5,917 nucleotides of DNA. Source: an uncultured Chlamydiaceae bacterium (GTDB lineage Bacteria; Chlamydiota; Chlamydiia; Chlamydiales; Parachlamydiaceae). The notes under the pieces were generated by a model that did not search any database, was not told where the DNA came from, and saw only the letters and a program-made list of their open reading frames with translations. The stretch's first letter is position 1, and each line of letters begins with the position of its first letter. The translations under genes and the position numbers were made by a program. This document shows positions 1-5,819 of the stretch, piece after piece. The stretch covers positions 1 through 5,917 of the forward strand of contig CAMFKA010000138.1 of NCBI GenBank assembly GCA_945957185.1, in the 5' to 3' direction.

Positions 1-92
1 TAGCCACACTCGCCCAGGTTGCAGTGAGCACAGCGAACGGAAACCTGGGTAAAGGGAAAAATTAAAACCGAGGCCTGAAAGGCCGACATAAA
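1..92 (-). repeat. Left copy of the GGCC / CCCAGGTT repeat element
   Basis: Read on the minus strand, 92-13 matches 5466-5544 of the plus strand over about 80 bases, with a few mismatches and one single-base gap. The element consists of TTTATG, a GGCCT hairpin (72-84), a T-rich stretch, and then a hairpin with 8-bp arms CCCAGGTT (13-20) and AACCTGGG (42-49) around a 21-base loop (21-41). The first 20 bases of the window, TAGCCACACTCGCCCAGGTT, recur exactly at 5808-5827. After that the loop sequence is in the opposite orientation to the one at 5828-5848. I see no gene here. The element probably continues left beyond the window. Confidence 0.85.
57..84 (-). terminator. Candidate intrinsic terminator of the tsaD operon, inside the repeat
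   Basis: On the minus strand, 42 bases after the tsaD stop, there is a 5-bp GC-rich stem GGCCT/AGGCC with a 3-base loop (84-72). It is followed by TCGG and then a T-rich run (67-57). The geometry fits a Rho-independent terminator, but the stem is short and the T run is broken by AA. A related hairpin with a T run sits in the same relative position after dapL, which supports a termination role. Confidence 0.45.
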
Positions 93-126
93 TCCTTAGG
101 TTGATGCTTATGCCACGGAGATGTTA

Positions 127-1125
127 TTACCACGACATACGGGTAGCGGCGGATAGGCTGAAGAGATCTTCGGGTTCCTTATGGTACGCGAGCGCTGCGA
201 TCATCGCTGCATTGTCCAAACTTAATTGCCCTGGCGGCCAATAGAGCGGAACCTCTACAAAATGCTTTTGCATCATCTCGCGCAATGTCCTGCTGTTCGA
301 GACGCCCCCGCCAAAGACGATTCCACGACACCCAAATCGTTCGACGGCTCGACGGCTCTTTTGGATCAAATCATCAAAGGCAGCACGTTGGAACGATGCG
401 GCGATGTCACTTCGGGTTTTCTCGGTCAACGGCTCTCCGCCTTTCTCGTTCTGTCCACGAATTGCGTAAAGGACGGCGGTTTTAAGTCCGCTAAACGAAA
501 AATGAAACTCTTTTCCCTTTACGTTCCCCCCTTTGAATGGAAAAGCGTAGGCGTCTCCACCTTTTGCTAATTTTTCCACTTCGGGGCCCCCTGGATACGG
601 CAGCGATAACATTTTGGCGACTTTATCGAATGCTTCACCAACAGCGTCGTCAGTGGTTTGTCCTATCGCGGTGTATTTTCCGATCCCTTCCACTAATAAC
701 ATTGAAGTGTGGCCTCCGGAAACAATCAACCCTAGCAGCGGGTATTCCAGATTGTCTTGCTGCATCATGGCAGCGTAGAGGTGTGCTTCGATGTGATTGA
801 TGGGGATAAGCGGTTTTTCCAGGGTGTATGCCAGCGTTTTTGCTGCATTGATACCGACTAATAAAGCTCCGATTAATCCGGGGCCTTTGGCGACGGCGAT
901 TTTATCGACAGCTTCCAGTGGGATATTCGCTTCATCACAGGCTTGTTGGATGACAGGAATGATGGCGTCCATGTGGCGGCGACAGGCGAGTTCGGGGATG
1001 ACTCCTCCATAAACGGCGTGCATATCAGCCTGAGAAAAGACAACATTCGATAAGATCTCTTTTCCATCACGAACGATGGCGGCAGCGGTTTCGTCGCAGG
1101 TGCTTTCGATTCCTAAAATCAGCAT
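127..1125 (-). CDS. tsaD: tRNA N6-adenosine threonylcarbamoyltransferase TsaD
   Basis: This enzyme transfers the threonylcarbamoyl group of threonylcarbamoyl-AMP to A37 of ANN-decoding tRNAs, making t6A in the cytoplasm. In bacteria it works with TsaB and TsaE, neither of which is in the window. The 332-residue product spans the usual family length. Visible motifs are GIESTCDET at 5-13, HIEAH at 111-115 (metal ligands H111 and H115), SGGHT at 136-140, FSGLKTA near 211, FGGGVSNS at 271-278 and DNAAMIA at 304-310 (metal ligand D304). I chose the ATG at 1125 because family members begin directly before the IES(T)CDET block. An in-frame ATG at 1173 would add 16 unrelated residues and overlap ubiE by 40 bases. 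AGGTGA lies just before the chosen ATG, with unusually short spacing. It is the last gene of the minus operon, 8 bases after ubiE. All expected catalytic residues are present, so it should be active. Confidence 0.97.
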   Translation of the reverse strand: MLILGIESTCDETAAAIVRDGKEILSNVVFSQADMHAVYGGVIPELACRRHMDAIIPVIQQACDEANIPLEAVDKIAVAKGPGLIGALLVGINAAKTLAYTLEKPLIPINHIEAHLYAAMMQQDNLEYPLLGLIVSGGHTSMLLVEGIGKYTAIGQTTDDAVGEAFDKVAKMLSLPYPGGPEVEKLAKGGDAYAFPFKGGNVKGKEFHFSFSGLKTAVLYAIRGQNEKGGEPLTEKTRSDIAASFQRAAFDDLIQKSRRAVERFGCRGIVFGGGVSNSRTLREMMQKHFVEVPLYWPPGQLSLDNAAMIAALAYHKEPEDLFSLSAATRMSW

Positions 1126-1133
1126 ATCACCTG

Positions 1134-1844
1134 CTATTTTTGAGAGGTGATCAGCGTGGCGATCCCTCCCCACAATGGGGTGATTTGGATGTTTTTGAAG
1201 CCGGTTTGGGAGAGCATTTTCGAGATTTTTGAGGGTTCAGCAAAGCTGTGGATACTGTTGCAGAGGTATTCGTAAGCGCTTTTGTCGGAAGCAAATAGCT
1301 TCCCTAGTCCGGGAACACATTTTTGCAGGTACAATTTATGTCCAAACGCCAATAGAGCGTTCCTTGGGCGTGTAAGTTCCAAAATCCCGAAGGTTCCGGT
1401 GGGTTTTAGCACGCGATGGACTTCTTGAATGCATCTTAAAGGGTCTTTAACGTTTCTGATGCCGTAAGCAATCGTTGCTGCATCTGCTACAGCGGATTCG
1501 ATGGGAAGCTTTTGAACATCGGCGTGGTGATAGTGCAGTTGGTGGGAAGCTAGTTTTTGCCCTTTGTGTTTTGCACATTCGAGCATTTCGGCAGAAAAGT
1601 CGACCAAGTGAGCGATGTGGGGGCTATTTTGTCTGCGTAGATATTCGTAGGCGATCTCACCGGTGCCGGCGCAAAGGTCGACAAGGACTTTGGGGTTGTT
1701 CAAACACGCTTTATCGACCAGTTTTTTGTTCCACAACTTATGCAAACTAAGCGATAAGATGGCGTTTGTTTTGTCATATTCGCGAGCGATTTTATCGAAC
1801 ATCGCGGCGATTGTTGCCGGATTCTCTTTTTTATATTGGGTCAT
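1134..1844 (-). CDS. ubiE: Demethylmenaquinone / 2-polyprenyl-6-methoxybenzoquinol C-methyltransferase UbiE (MenG)
   Basis: This SAM-dependent methyltransferase carries out the C-methylation step in menaquinone synthesis (MenG) or ubiquinone synthesis (UbiE). The 236 residues show the whole family signature: MFDKIAREYDKTN at 15-27, SAM-binding motif I VDLCAGTGEIA at 55-65, the acidic residue D82 in LVDFSAEML, the hallmark YGIRNVKDP at 127-135, LELTRP at 155-160, YEYLCNSIHSFAEP at 191-204 and the C-terminal GGIATL at 226-231. Chlamydiae are thought to use menaquinone, so MenG activity is the more likely one, but sequence alone does not decide it. The start at 1844 gives the normal N-terminus. 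Upstream there is only a weak purine stretch (GGAAAGAA), so translation may be coupled to the gene 15 bases upstream. tsaD follows after 8 bases. Confidence 0.95.
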   Translation of the reverse strand: MTQYKKENPATIAAMFDKIAREYDKTNAILSLSLHKLWNKKLVDKACLNNPKVLVDLCAGTGEIAYEYLRRQNSPHIAHLVDFSAEMLECAKHKGQKLASHQLHYHHADVQKLPIESAVADAATIAYGIRNVKDPLRCIQEVHRVLKPTGTFGILELTRPRNALLAFGHKLYLQKCVPGLGKLFASDKSAYEYLCNSIHSFAEPSKISKMLSQTGFKNIQITPLWGGIATLITSQK

Positions 1845-1859
1845 GGGGAGTTCTTTCCG

Positions 1860-2090
1860 TTAGGATGATTTGGGTTTTTCGTTATCGTTTTTATGCTCTT
1901 CGTGTTTGTCGCACAGTTGGCAGCTGACACTCGTGCCGCAGCCTTCTTCCCGAATTTTGTGGGGGTCGCGACCGCAAGCTCCGGGTTTGATTTTGGGCTT
2001 GCCGGTTATCAGCAGCCCAATTCCTAGGCAGACCAAAGCAACAACAATGACAAAAAAAGCAATTAGGGCTGTGATGGCTACTGCCGGCAT
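1860..2090 (-). CDS. Small single-pass membrane protein with a four-cysteine tail (NqrM-like layout, unproven)
   Basis: This is a 76-residue protein. Residues 3-29 form one strongly hydrophobic segment (AVAITALIAFFVIVVALVCL and on), followed by the basic stretch TGKPKIKP, which suggests the tail is cytoplasmic. The tail holds cysteines C39, C51, C57 and C60 in the order ACG, GCG, SCQLC, and ends in a hydrophilic region rich in K, E, D and S. The cysteine spacing C-x11-C-x5-C-x2-C could bind a metal or an Fe-S cluster. The layout (N-terminal helix, short basic linker, GxCG, then a cysteine cluster) resembles NqrM (DUF539), the Na+-NQR maturation factor, but the spacing is not the one I associate with NqrM, so I do not assign it. 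It is very probably a real gene. It starts 3 bases after the DUF3604 stop, has a good ribosome binding site (GAGGA, 7-base spacing), and lies 15 bases before ubiE. Confidence 0.85.
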   Translation of the reverse strand: MPAVAITALIAFFVIVVALVCLGIGLLITGKPKIKPGACGRDPHKIREEGCGTSVSCQLCDKHEEHKNDNEKPKSS

Positions 2091-2093
2091 AGT

Positions 2094-4106
2094 TTAATCC
2101 TCGTCTTCATCATCTTCATCGTCGAAGTCATCATCGAAATCGTCGAGATCATCGTCATCGAGATCTTCGAGGATCGGTTTTTTCGGGATGACAACAGCGG
2201 ATTTAGGAATTAATTTTTTGGGAACATCTTTAATGAAATCGATCCAGATAGGGGAGCTCCAAGCGATGTGACCATCTTCTTGTGTGACGCGGATGTAGTA
2301 GTACACAAAAGGAGGATTTTTATCTTTGGCATCGACGCACACTTTATCTAATGCGGTGGTATCGTCGTAGGTGAACTCCATGGAGTACCCTTCCGGCTTG
2401 AGTGTGTGAAGCACTTTTCCGTTGCGGATGATTTCGATTTTTTCCAGCTTCGTTGTCCCTGCAGCGTGTCCGGAAATGTGTCTGTTGTATTGTAGACCGG
2501 GCTTTTGAGCGTTCGATGTTTCTGTTCCCATTCCGTTGCCGGCGATTTGGAATCCGATAATCATCCGTTCGCCGGTTGTGGCGTAGCAAGATCTGTTATA
2601 AAGAGCTTCCGCAATCGATGCTTTTGTTTGCTCTGCTGCAATGATCGCTGTCATACCCGGCGTGTATTGCACTTGGTCGCTTTCGAAGAAGGCATCGTAG
2701 AAGCCTCTGTCGTCGAGTCCGCCTGCTACAAAACCGAAGCGACGATTTTTTAATAATGCTTTTTGAATGGAGCCTTCGGCACTTTCGGTGATCCCTTTTT
2801 TACCATCGATGGCGATGGGGCGTAGGTTTCCTTCCTTTTCGGTGCATTCGGAAGATCCCCAAGCGTTATAGATCTCGACTACACGTTCGAATTGTGGGTC
2901 GAAGTTAGCGAAATCGTACTCTTTGCCTTTCCCCATTGTGAATGAGGGAATAGAGATCAATTCTTTTGGGCTGAAAGACTTGTAAATCTTTGAAAGCGAT
3001 GTGTATTTAGGGTCTTTCTTACGGATAATTTGTTTTCCGTCTTTGAGGTAGAGCAAATGGCGAACGCCTTCTGTTTTTGGCGCTCCGACCCATTGGCAAC
3101 CGAGGAAGGTGTTGAATCTTTCGTTTTCGTCGAAGTCGGTGACATTCTGTGAAATCAATTTCCAGGTGTCGTTTGGAGTTTCTTCCTGATTTTCGAAGGA
3201 AGAGATGCCATAGAAATTGACACCTCGTTCATCTCTGAAATGTCTTAGGCAGCTTTCGATATTGTCTGTAGAGTCCATGCGATCTGATTCGCCATGGAGA
3301 AGACCCCAGAAAAGGTTTTTTGGGTTTTCGGAGAAGCAGCGGATAGGTCCCGATTTAAATTGCTCTTTGGTTTTTGAATTCTTTAAAACGATAGTGTAGA
3401 CGCCGGGTTCGTTGAAGTAGAGGTTTGGCAGAGCGATAAAGCCTGTCTCCGGAACGAATAGCTTCCAATTGAGGTTTTCACGTAAGTGTTCGTGAGAAAG
3501 TTCCACCATCGTGTCTTCGGGGGCGTTGCTGGTCAAATTGCCATACTCGTCTTCAAAGCGTACAACCACGTCAAAGCGCTTGTTGCGTTGGGCAAAAGAG
3601 GGAGCCATAATTTTAATGGAGTGGAGGGCGTTGCCGCGAATGTCGAGAGAAAACTGTTCCGGTTCTCCGTATTTTCCTTTTCCGGTAGGGTCAACAAAAA
3701 GGAAGAACGTGCGACGGCGTTGTGCGTTCGTCTGTGATCTTGTTCCGTTTTTGGGAGTGCTAAATTCTTTTTCGTTTTGTGATCCCACAACGAAAGTGAC
3801 GGTTTTACCGATACCCACTTCGGAAGGGAGGACGAATTCGTATTGCGGGACGAAGCTGTCTGGAAGTTCAATCTCTTTCCCTTGGATAACTTTGCCGTTT
3901 TCAAGTTTTGCGTAAATGACGTTATCACTGTGCTTTAAGTTGGCGCTAGGGATTTCCCAGTCGAGTTCGCGTCCTTTACTTCCTAAGTCAAACTTTAATT
4001 TTGTTCCCTTAGGGAGGGCTGTCGCGGTAGTGTAAATGAATTTCCAGGTTCTTGTTGCCCCTGCAACTGCGCTGTTAGGTTCGCATAAACAAATTGATCG
4101 TCGCAT
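2094..4106 (-). CDS. DUF3604 (PHP-like) protein with a degenerate metal site and a polyacidic C-terminal tail
   Basis: This 670-residue protein of unknown function has no signal peptide or membrane segment visible. Residues 10-255 are a beta-rich N-terminal part starting EPNSAVAGATRTWKF. From about 262 it follows the DUF3604 pattern: LFWGLLHGESD at 265-275, FLGCQWVG at 334-341, GVRHLLYL at 347-354, RVVEIYNAWGSSE at 408-420, GFVAGGLDDRG at 458-468 and ALYNRSCYATTGERM at 501-515. DUF3604 is related to PHP-type phosphoesterases, whose usual motifs are GDLHxH, SDH and HHP. Here they read GLLHGES (270s), GISSFEN (300-306) and SIPSFTM (385-391), so several ligands are missing and hydrolytic activity is doubtful. 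Residues 647-670 are 20 of 24 Asp or Glu. The start at 4106 is supported by GGAG (4119-4116) at 9-base spacing. It is the first gene of the operon. The family is fairly sure; the function is not. Confidence 0.88.
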   Translation of the reverse strand: MRRSICLCEPNSAVAGATRTWKFIYTTATALPKGTKLKFDLGSKGRELDWEIPSANLKHSDNVIYAKLENGKVIQGKEIELPDSFVPQYEFVLPSEVGIGKTVTFVVGSQNEKEFSTPKNGTRSQTNAQRRRTFFLFVDPTGKGKYGEPEQFSLDIRGNALHSIKIMAPSFAQRNKRFDVVVRFEDEYGNLTSNAPEDTMVELSHEHLRENLNWKLFVPETGFIALPNLYFNEPGVYTIVLKNSKTKEQFKSGPIRCFSENPKNLFWGLLHGESDRMDSTDNIESCLRHFRDERGVNFYGISSFENQEETPNDTWKLISQNVTDFDENERFNTFLGCQWVGAPKTEGVRHLLYLKDGKQIIRKKDPKYTSLSKIYKSFSPKELISIPSFTMGKGKEYDFANFDPQFERVVEIYNAWGSSECTEKEGNLRPIAIDGKKGITESAEGSIQKALLKNRRFGFVAGGLDDRGFYDAFFESDQVQYTPGMTAIIAAEQTKASIAEALYNRSCYATTGERMIIGFQIAGNGMGTETSNAQKPGLQYNRHISGHAAGTTKLEKIEIIRNGKVLHTLKPEGYSMEFTYDDTTALDKVCVDAKDKNPPFVYYYIRVTQEDGHIAWSSPIWIDFIKDVPKKLIPKSAVVIPKKPILEDLDDDDLDDFDDDFDDEDDEDED
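2098..2102 (-). promoter_or_regulatory. Shine-Dalgarno site of the small membrane protein, inside the DUF3604 stop region
   Basis: GAGGA on the minus strand lies 7 bases before the ATG at 2090. It falls within the last codons of the DUF3604 gene, which encode its acidic C-terminus. With a 3-base gap between stop and start, this points to translational coupling. It is the strongest ribosome binding site among the downstream genes of the operon. Confidence 0.7.
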
Positions 4107-4134
4107 ACAAATTTACTCCATAACTGATGTCGAA

Positions 4135-4163
4135 ATATTAATCGAATCCCCCAAAAAAGTCTA
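4135..4163 (-). promoter_or_regulatory. Candidate sigma-70-type promoter of the minus operon
   Basis: On the minus strand, a -35 box TAGACT (4163-4158) and a -10 box TAATAT (4140-4135) are separated by exactly 17 bases. Each matches the consensus at 4 of 6 positions. The -10 ends 28 bases before the ATG at 4106, which predicts a short leader containing the GGAG ribosome binding site. The spacing is good but the boxes are only moderate. Confidence 0.4.
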
Positions 4164-4176
4164 GGGTTATGATGCG

Positions 4177-4205
4177 TTGCGGACTTTTCTGGCGACACAA
4201 ATAAA
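4177..4205 (+). promoter_or_regulatory. Candidate promoter of dapL
   Basis: TTGCGG (4177-4182) and AATAAA (4200-4205) are 17 bases apart, matching the consensus at 3 and 4 of 6 positions. The predicted start of transcription is about 4212, giving a leader of roughly 16 bases before the dapL ATG. A stand-alone TATGAT at 4168-4173 is a better -10 but lacks a -35 at the right distance. The assignment is tentative. Confidence 0.3.
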
Positions 4206-4227
4206 TGCTTTCAGTAATATAACGGGC

Positions 4228-5409
4228 ATGAAAAGAAATCACCACATTGCATCATTAAAAGGAAACTATTTGTTTCCGGAAATTACCGCTCGAAAGAATG
4301 CGTTTCTCGAAAAAAATCCTCACGCAAAACTGATTAGTTTGGGGATTGGAGATACGACTCAACCTCTTCCCGAATCCATAACTGAAGCGATTGCTGCTTA
4401 CGCGATGCGCTTGTCTTGCGCGACGGGATATTCAGGCTACGGTCCGGAACGGGGGAGTCTAGAATTGAGGAAGCGGATTGCTTCCGAAGTTTATGGTGAT
4501 AAATTGTCTCCTGACGACATTTTTGTTTCCGACGGAGCCAAATGCGATTTGGGAAGACTTCAGCTTCTTTTTGGCCCTGACGTGACGATTGCAGTGCAAG
4601 ATCCGGCGTACCCTGTTTATGTCGAAGGCAGCATTTTGCAGGGAGTCAAAAATGTTATTTATCTGCCGTGTACTCCTGAAAACAATTTTTTTCCGGATCT
4701 GAGTGCTGCTAAAGATGCGGACATTATCTATTTTTGCTCTCCAAATAACCCCACAGGTGCTGCTGCGACGCGGGAGGAATTGGAGATGTTGGTGAAGTTT
4801 GCTCGCGAGCATGGTTGTATTATTGTCTTTGATGCGGCTTACGCCAACTTTATTCAAGATCCTTTGTTGCCAAAATCGATTTACGAGATTTCGGGAGCGC
4901 ATGAGGTTGCGATTGAGGTGGGGTCTTTTTCGAAATTGGCCGGATTCACCGGCGTGAGATTGTCTTGGACTGTTGTTCCGGAAGCGTTGAAGTACGATGA
5001 TGGCACTTCGGTTAGAGCGGATTGGAATCGTTTGATGAGCACGGTCTTTAACGGAGCCTCCAATATCGCACAAGCAGGTGGCTGTGAGGTGTTAACAGCT
5101 GGGGGAAGAGCGGCTGTTGCTGAAGTGACTGCATACTATATGGAAAATGCTCGTTTGCTAAAGAGCGCTTTTTTGGAAGTCGGTTATGAGGTTTTTGGAG
5201 CAGATAATGCTCCGTATCTTTGGGTTCGGTGTCCCGGTGAGGATTCGTGGAGCGCTTTCAATCGCTTTCTAGAGAATCATCATATTGTGACTACGCCCGG
5301 AGCCGGGTTTGGGCCTATGGGTGAGGGATTTATAAGAGTGACGGCATTTGGTAACCGTGAGAATATTTTGGAGGCGATCGCTCGGTTTAAGAACCGAACG
5401 TCCCACTAA
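4228..5409 (+). CDS. dapL: LL-diaminopimelate aminotransferase DapL, chlamydial type
   Basis: This PLP-dependent class I/II aminotransferase converts tetrahydrodipicolinate and glutamate directly to LL-diaminopimelate and 2-oxoglutarate. It bypasses the succinylase and acetylase routes to meso-DAP and lysine. The 393 residues carry SLGIGDTTQPL at 37-47, SGYGPERG at 69-76, SDGAK at 101-105, SPNNPTG at 171-177, FDAAY at 201-205 (D202 and Y205 contact PLP), SFSKLAGFTGVR at 233-244 with the Schiff-base lysine K236, APYLWV at 328-333 and the substrate-carboxylate arginine R370 in FIRVTAFG. The ATG at 4228 was chosen because MKRNxH is the family's N-terminus. A TTG at 4177 would add 17 unrelated residues and lies in the likely promoter. 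No clear Shine-Dalgarno precedes the ATG (TAATATAACGGGC). It is transcribed divergently from the four-gene operon and stands alone. Nothing looks damaged. Confidence 0.97.
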   Translation: MKRNHHIASLKGNYLFPEITARKNAFLEKNPHAKLISLGIGDTTQPLPESITEAIAAYAMRLSCATGYSGYGPERGSLELRKRIASEVYGDKLSPDDIFVSDGAKCDLGRLQLLFGPDVTIAVQDPAYPVYVEGSILQGVKNVIYLPCTPENNFFPDLSAAKDADIIYFCSPNNPTGAAATREELEMLVKFAREHGCIIVFDAAYANFIQDPLLPKSIYEISGAHEVAIEVGSFSKLAGFTGVRLSWTVVPEALKYDDGTSVRADWNRLMSTVFNGASNIAQAGGCEVLTAGGRAAVAEVTAYYMENARLLKSAFLEVGYEVFGADNAPYLWVRCPGEDSWSAFNRFLENHHIVTTPGAGFGPMGEGFIRVTAFGNRENILEAIARFKNRTSH

Positions 5410-5465
5410 ATGCAGGGCAGTAACCTCACCCTTGCCCCTGCCCTTGCCCTAATCATTACCCATTT

Positions 5466-5544
5466 TTTATGCCGGCCTTGCAGGCCTCGACCTTATTTTT
5501 TTCTTTACCCAGGTTTCCGTTCGCTGTGCTCACTCCAACCTGGG
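5466..5544 (+). repeat. Right copy of the GGCC / CCCAGGTT repeat element
   Basis: This is an inverted counterpart of 13-92. It has TTTATG, the GGCCT hairpin (5474-5486), a T run, then CCCAGGTT (5508-5515), a 21-base loop, and AACCTGGG (5537-5544). The loop matches the reverse complement of the left copy's loop except for one base. The element sits 56 bases after the dapL stop. The spacer 5410-5465 holds only a C-rich imperfect direct repeat (CCCTTGCC at about 5429-5436 and 5441-5448). Confidence 0.9.
5474..5502 (+). terminator. Candidate intrinsic terminator of dapL, inside the repeat
   Basis: The stem GGCCT/AGGCC (5474-5478 and 5482-5486, loop TGC) is followed by TCGACCTTA and seven T residues (5496-5502). 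It lies 64 bases after the dapL stop. The stem is short and 9 bases separate it from the T run, so the prediction is moderate. It mirrors the hairpin after tsaD. Confidence 0.45.
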
Positions 5545-5626
5545 CTATGGTATTCCGTCCCGTTGGGACTACGCGGCAATAAAATATGTGTTAAGTCCCG
5601 CAGGGACGGAATACCATAGCCCAGGT
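5538..5626. repeat. Palindrome with perfect 24-bp arms (CTATGGTATTCCGTCCC module)
   Basis: The arm 5538-5561 is exactly complementary to 5603-5626; the arms run from ACCTGGG through CTATGGTATTCC to GTCCC. The 41-base centre (5562-5602) is AT-rich in its middle. Two small hairpins can form instead at the inner ends: GTCCC-gtt-GGGAC (5557-5569) and GTCCC-gca-GGGAC (5595-5607). The outer AACCTGGG is shared with the hairpin at 5508-5544, so the two folds exclude each other. It resembles a REP- or MITE-like intergenic element. Confidence 0.9.
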
Positions 5627-5818
5627 GAGTGTGGCTATTTCTGGTTGAAAGCCTCACGAATGTGTAAATCCACTGAGATACCAGGTCGAGGACGACCTGG
5701 CTACCTCGCATCTAGAGCACACTTCAAGGTAGCCGGGGCGTCCCCGCCCTGGTATCGCTGTGAATTTACACATTCGCGAGGCTTCAAAATGATTTTTCAA
5801 CCAAAAGTAGCCACACTC
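5627..5818. repeat. 192-base imperfect palindrome (TAGCCACACTC module)
   Basis: The ends are GAGTGTGGCTA (5627-5637) and TAGCCACACTC (5808-5818), 11 perfect pairs. Next come GGTTGAAA (5643-5650) and TTTCAACC (5795-5802), then, after a 12-base offset, an almost continuous arm 5649-5706 against 5727-5784 with about a dozen mismatches. This leaves a 20-base loop (5707-5726). Local hairpins compete in the middle: CCAGGTCG-agga-CGACCTGG (5681-5700) and CGGGG-cgt-CCCCG (5734-5746). No transposase or clear target-site duplication is visible. A MITE-like element is the likeliest reading; a structured RNA is possible. Confidence 0.88.
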
Positions 5819-5819
5819 G

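Larger units (their letters stand above)
5508..5819. repeat. 312-base repeat unit, first copy
   Basis: The unit begins with CCCAGGTT and contains the CCCAGGTT hairpin, the palindrome at 5538-5626 and the palindrome at 5627-5818. The same sequence starts again directly at 5820, so the two units are head-to-tail with no spacer. No convincing gene lies within it: the reading frames present only run through palindromes. The stretch 5410-5917 is therefore repeat DNA throughout. Confidence 0.85.

Noticed and set aside
226..1012. Several plus-strand open frames opposite tsaD
   Set aside because: They are antisense shadows of a fully conserved gene with no family features of their own.
1126..1173. 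Upstream in-frame ATG at 1173 for tsaD, adding 16 residues
   Set aside because: The extra residues are not family-like, the extension overlaps ubiE by 40 bases, and the ATG at 1125 places the IESTCDET block at its normal position.
3511..3928. Open frames of about 130 codons on both strands within the DUF3604 gene
   Set aside because: They overlap a continuous 670-codon frame that has a good ribosome binding site and family motifs; their translations are low in recognisable features.
4177..4227. TTG at 4177 as the dapL start
   Set aside because: It adds 17 residues before the conserved MKRN start and overlaps the likely promoter region.
4459..5073. 204-codon open frame on the minus strand within dapL
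   Set aside because: It lies fully inside a well-conserved gene on the other strand and its translation shows no recognisable domain.
5681..5746. tRNA or other standard structured RNA
   Set aside because: The hairpins do not form a cloverleaf, and there are no TTCGA-type T-arm or CCA features; the pairing is explained by the long palindrome.
5627..5818. Insertion sequence with a transposase
   Set aside because: The terminal inverted repeats are clear, but there is no transposase frame and no obvious target-site duplication; at most it is a non-autonomous MITE-like element.
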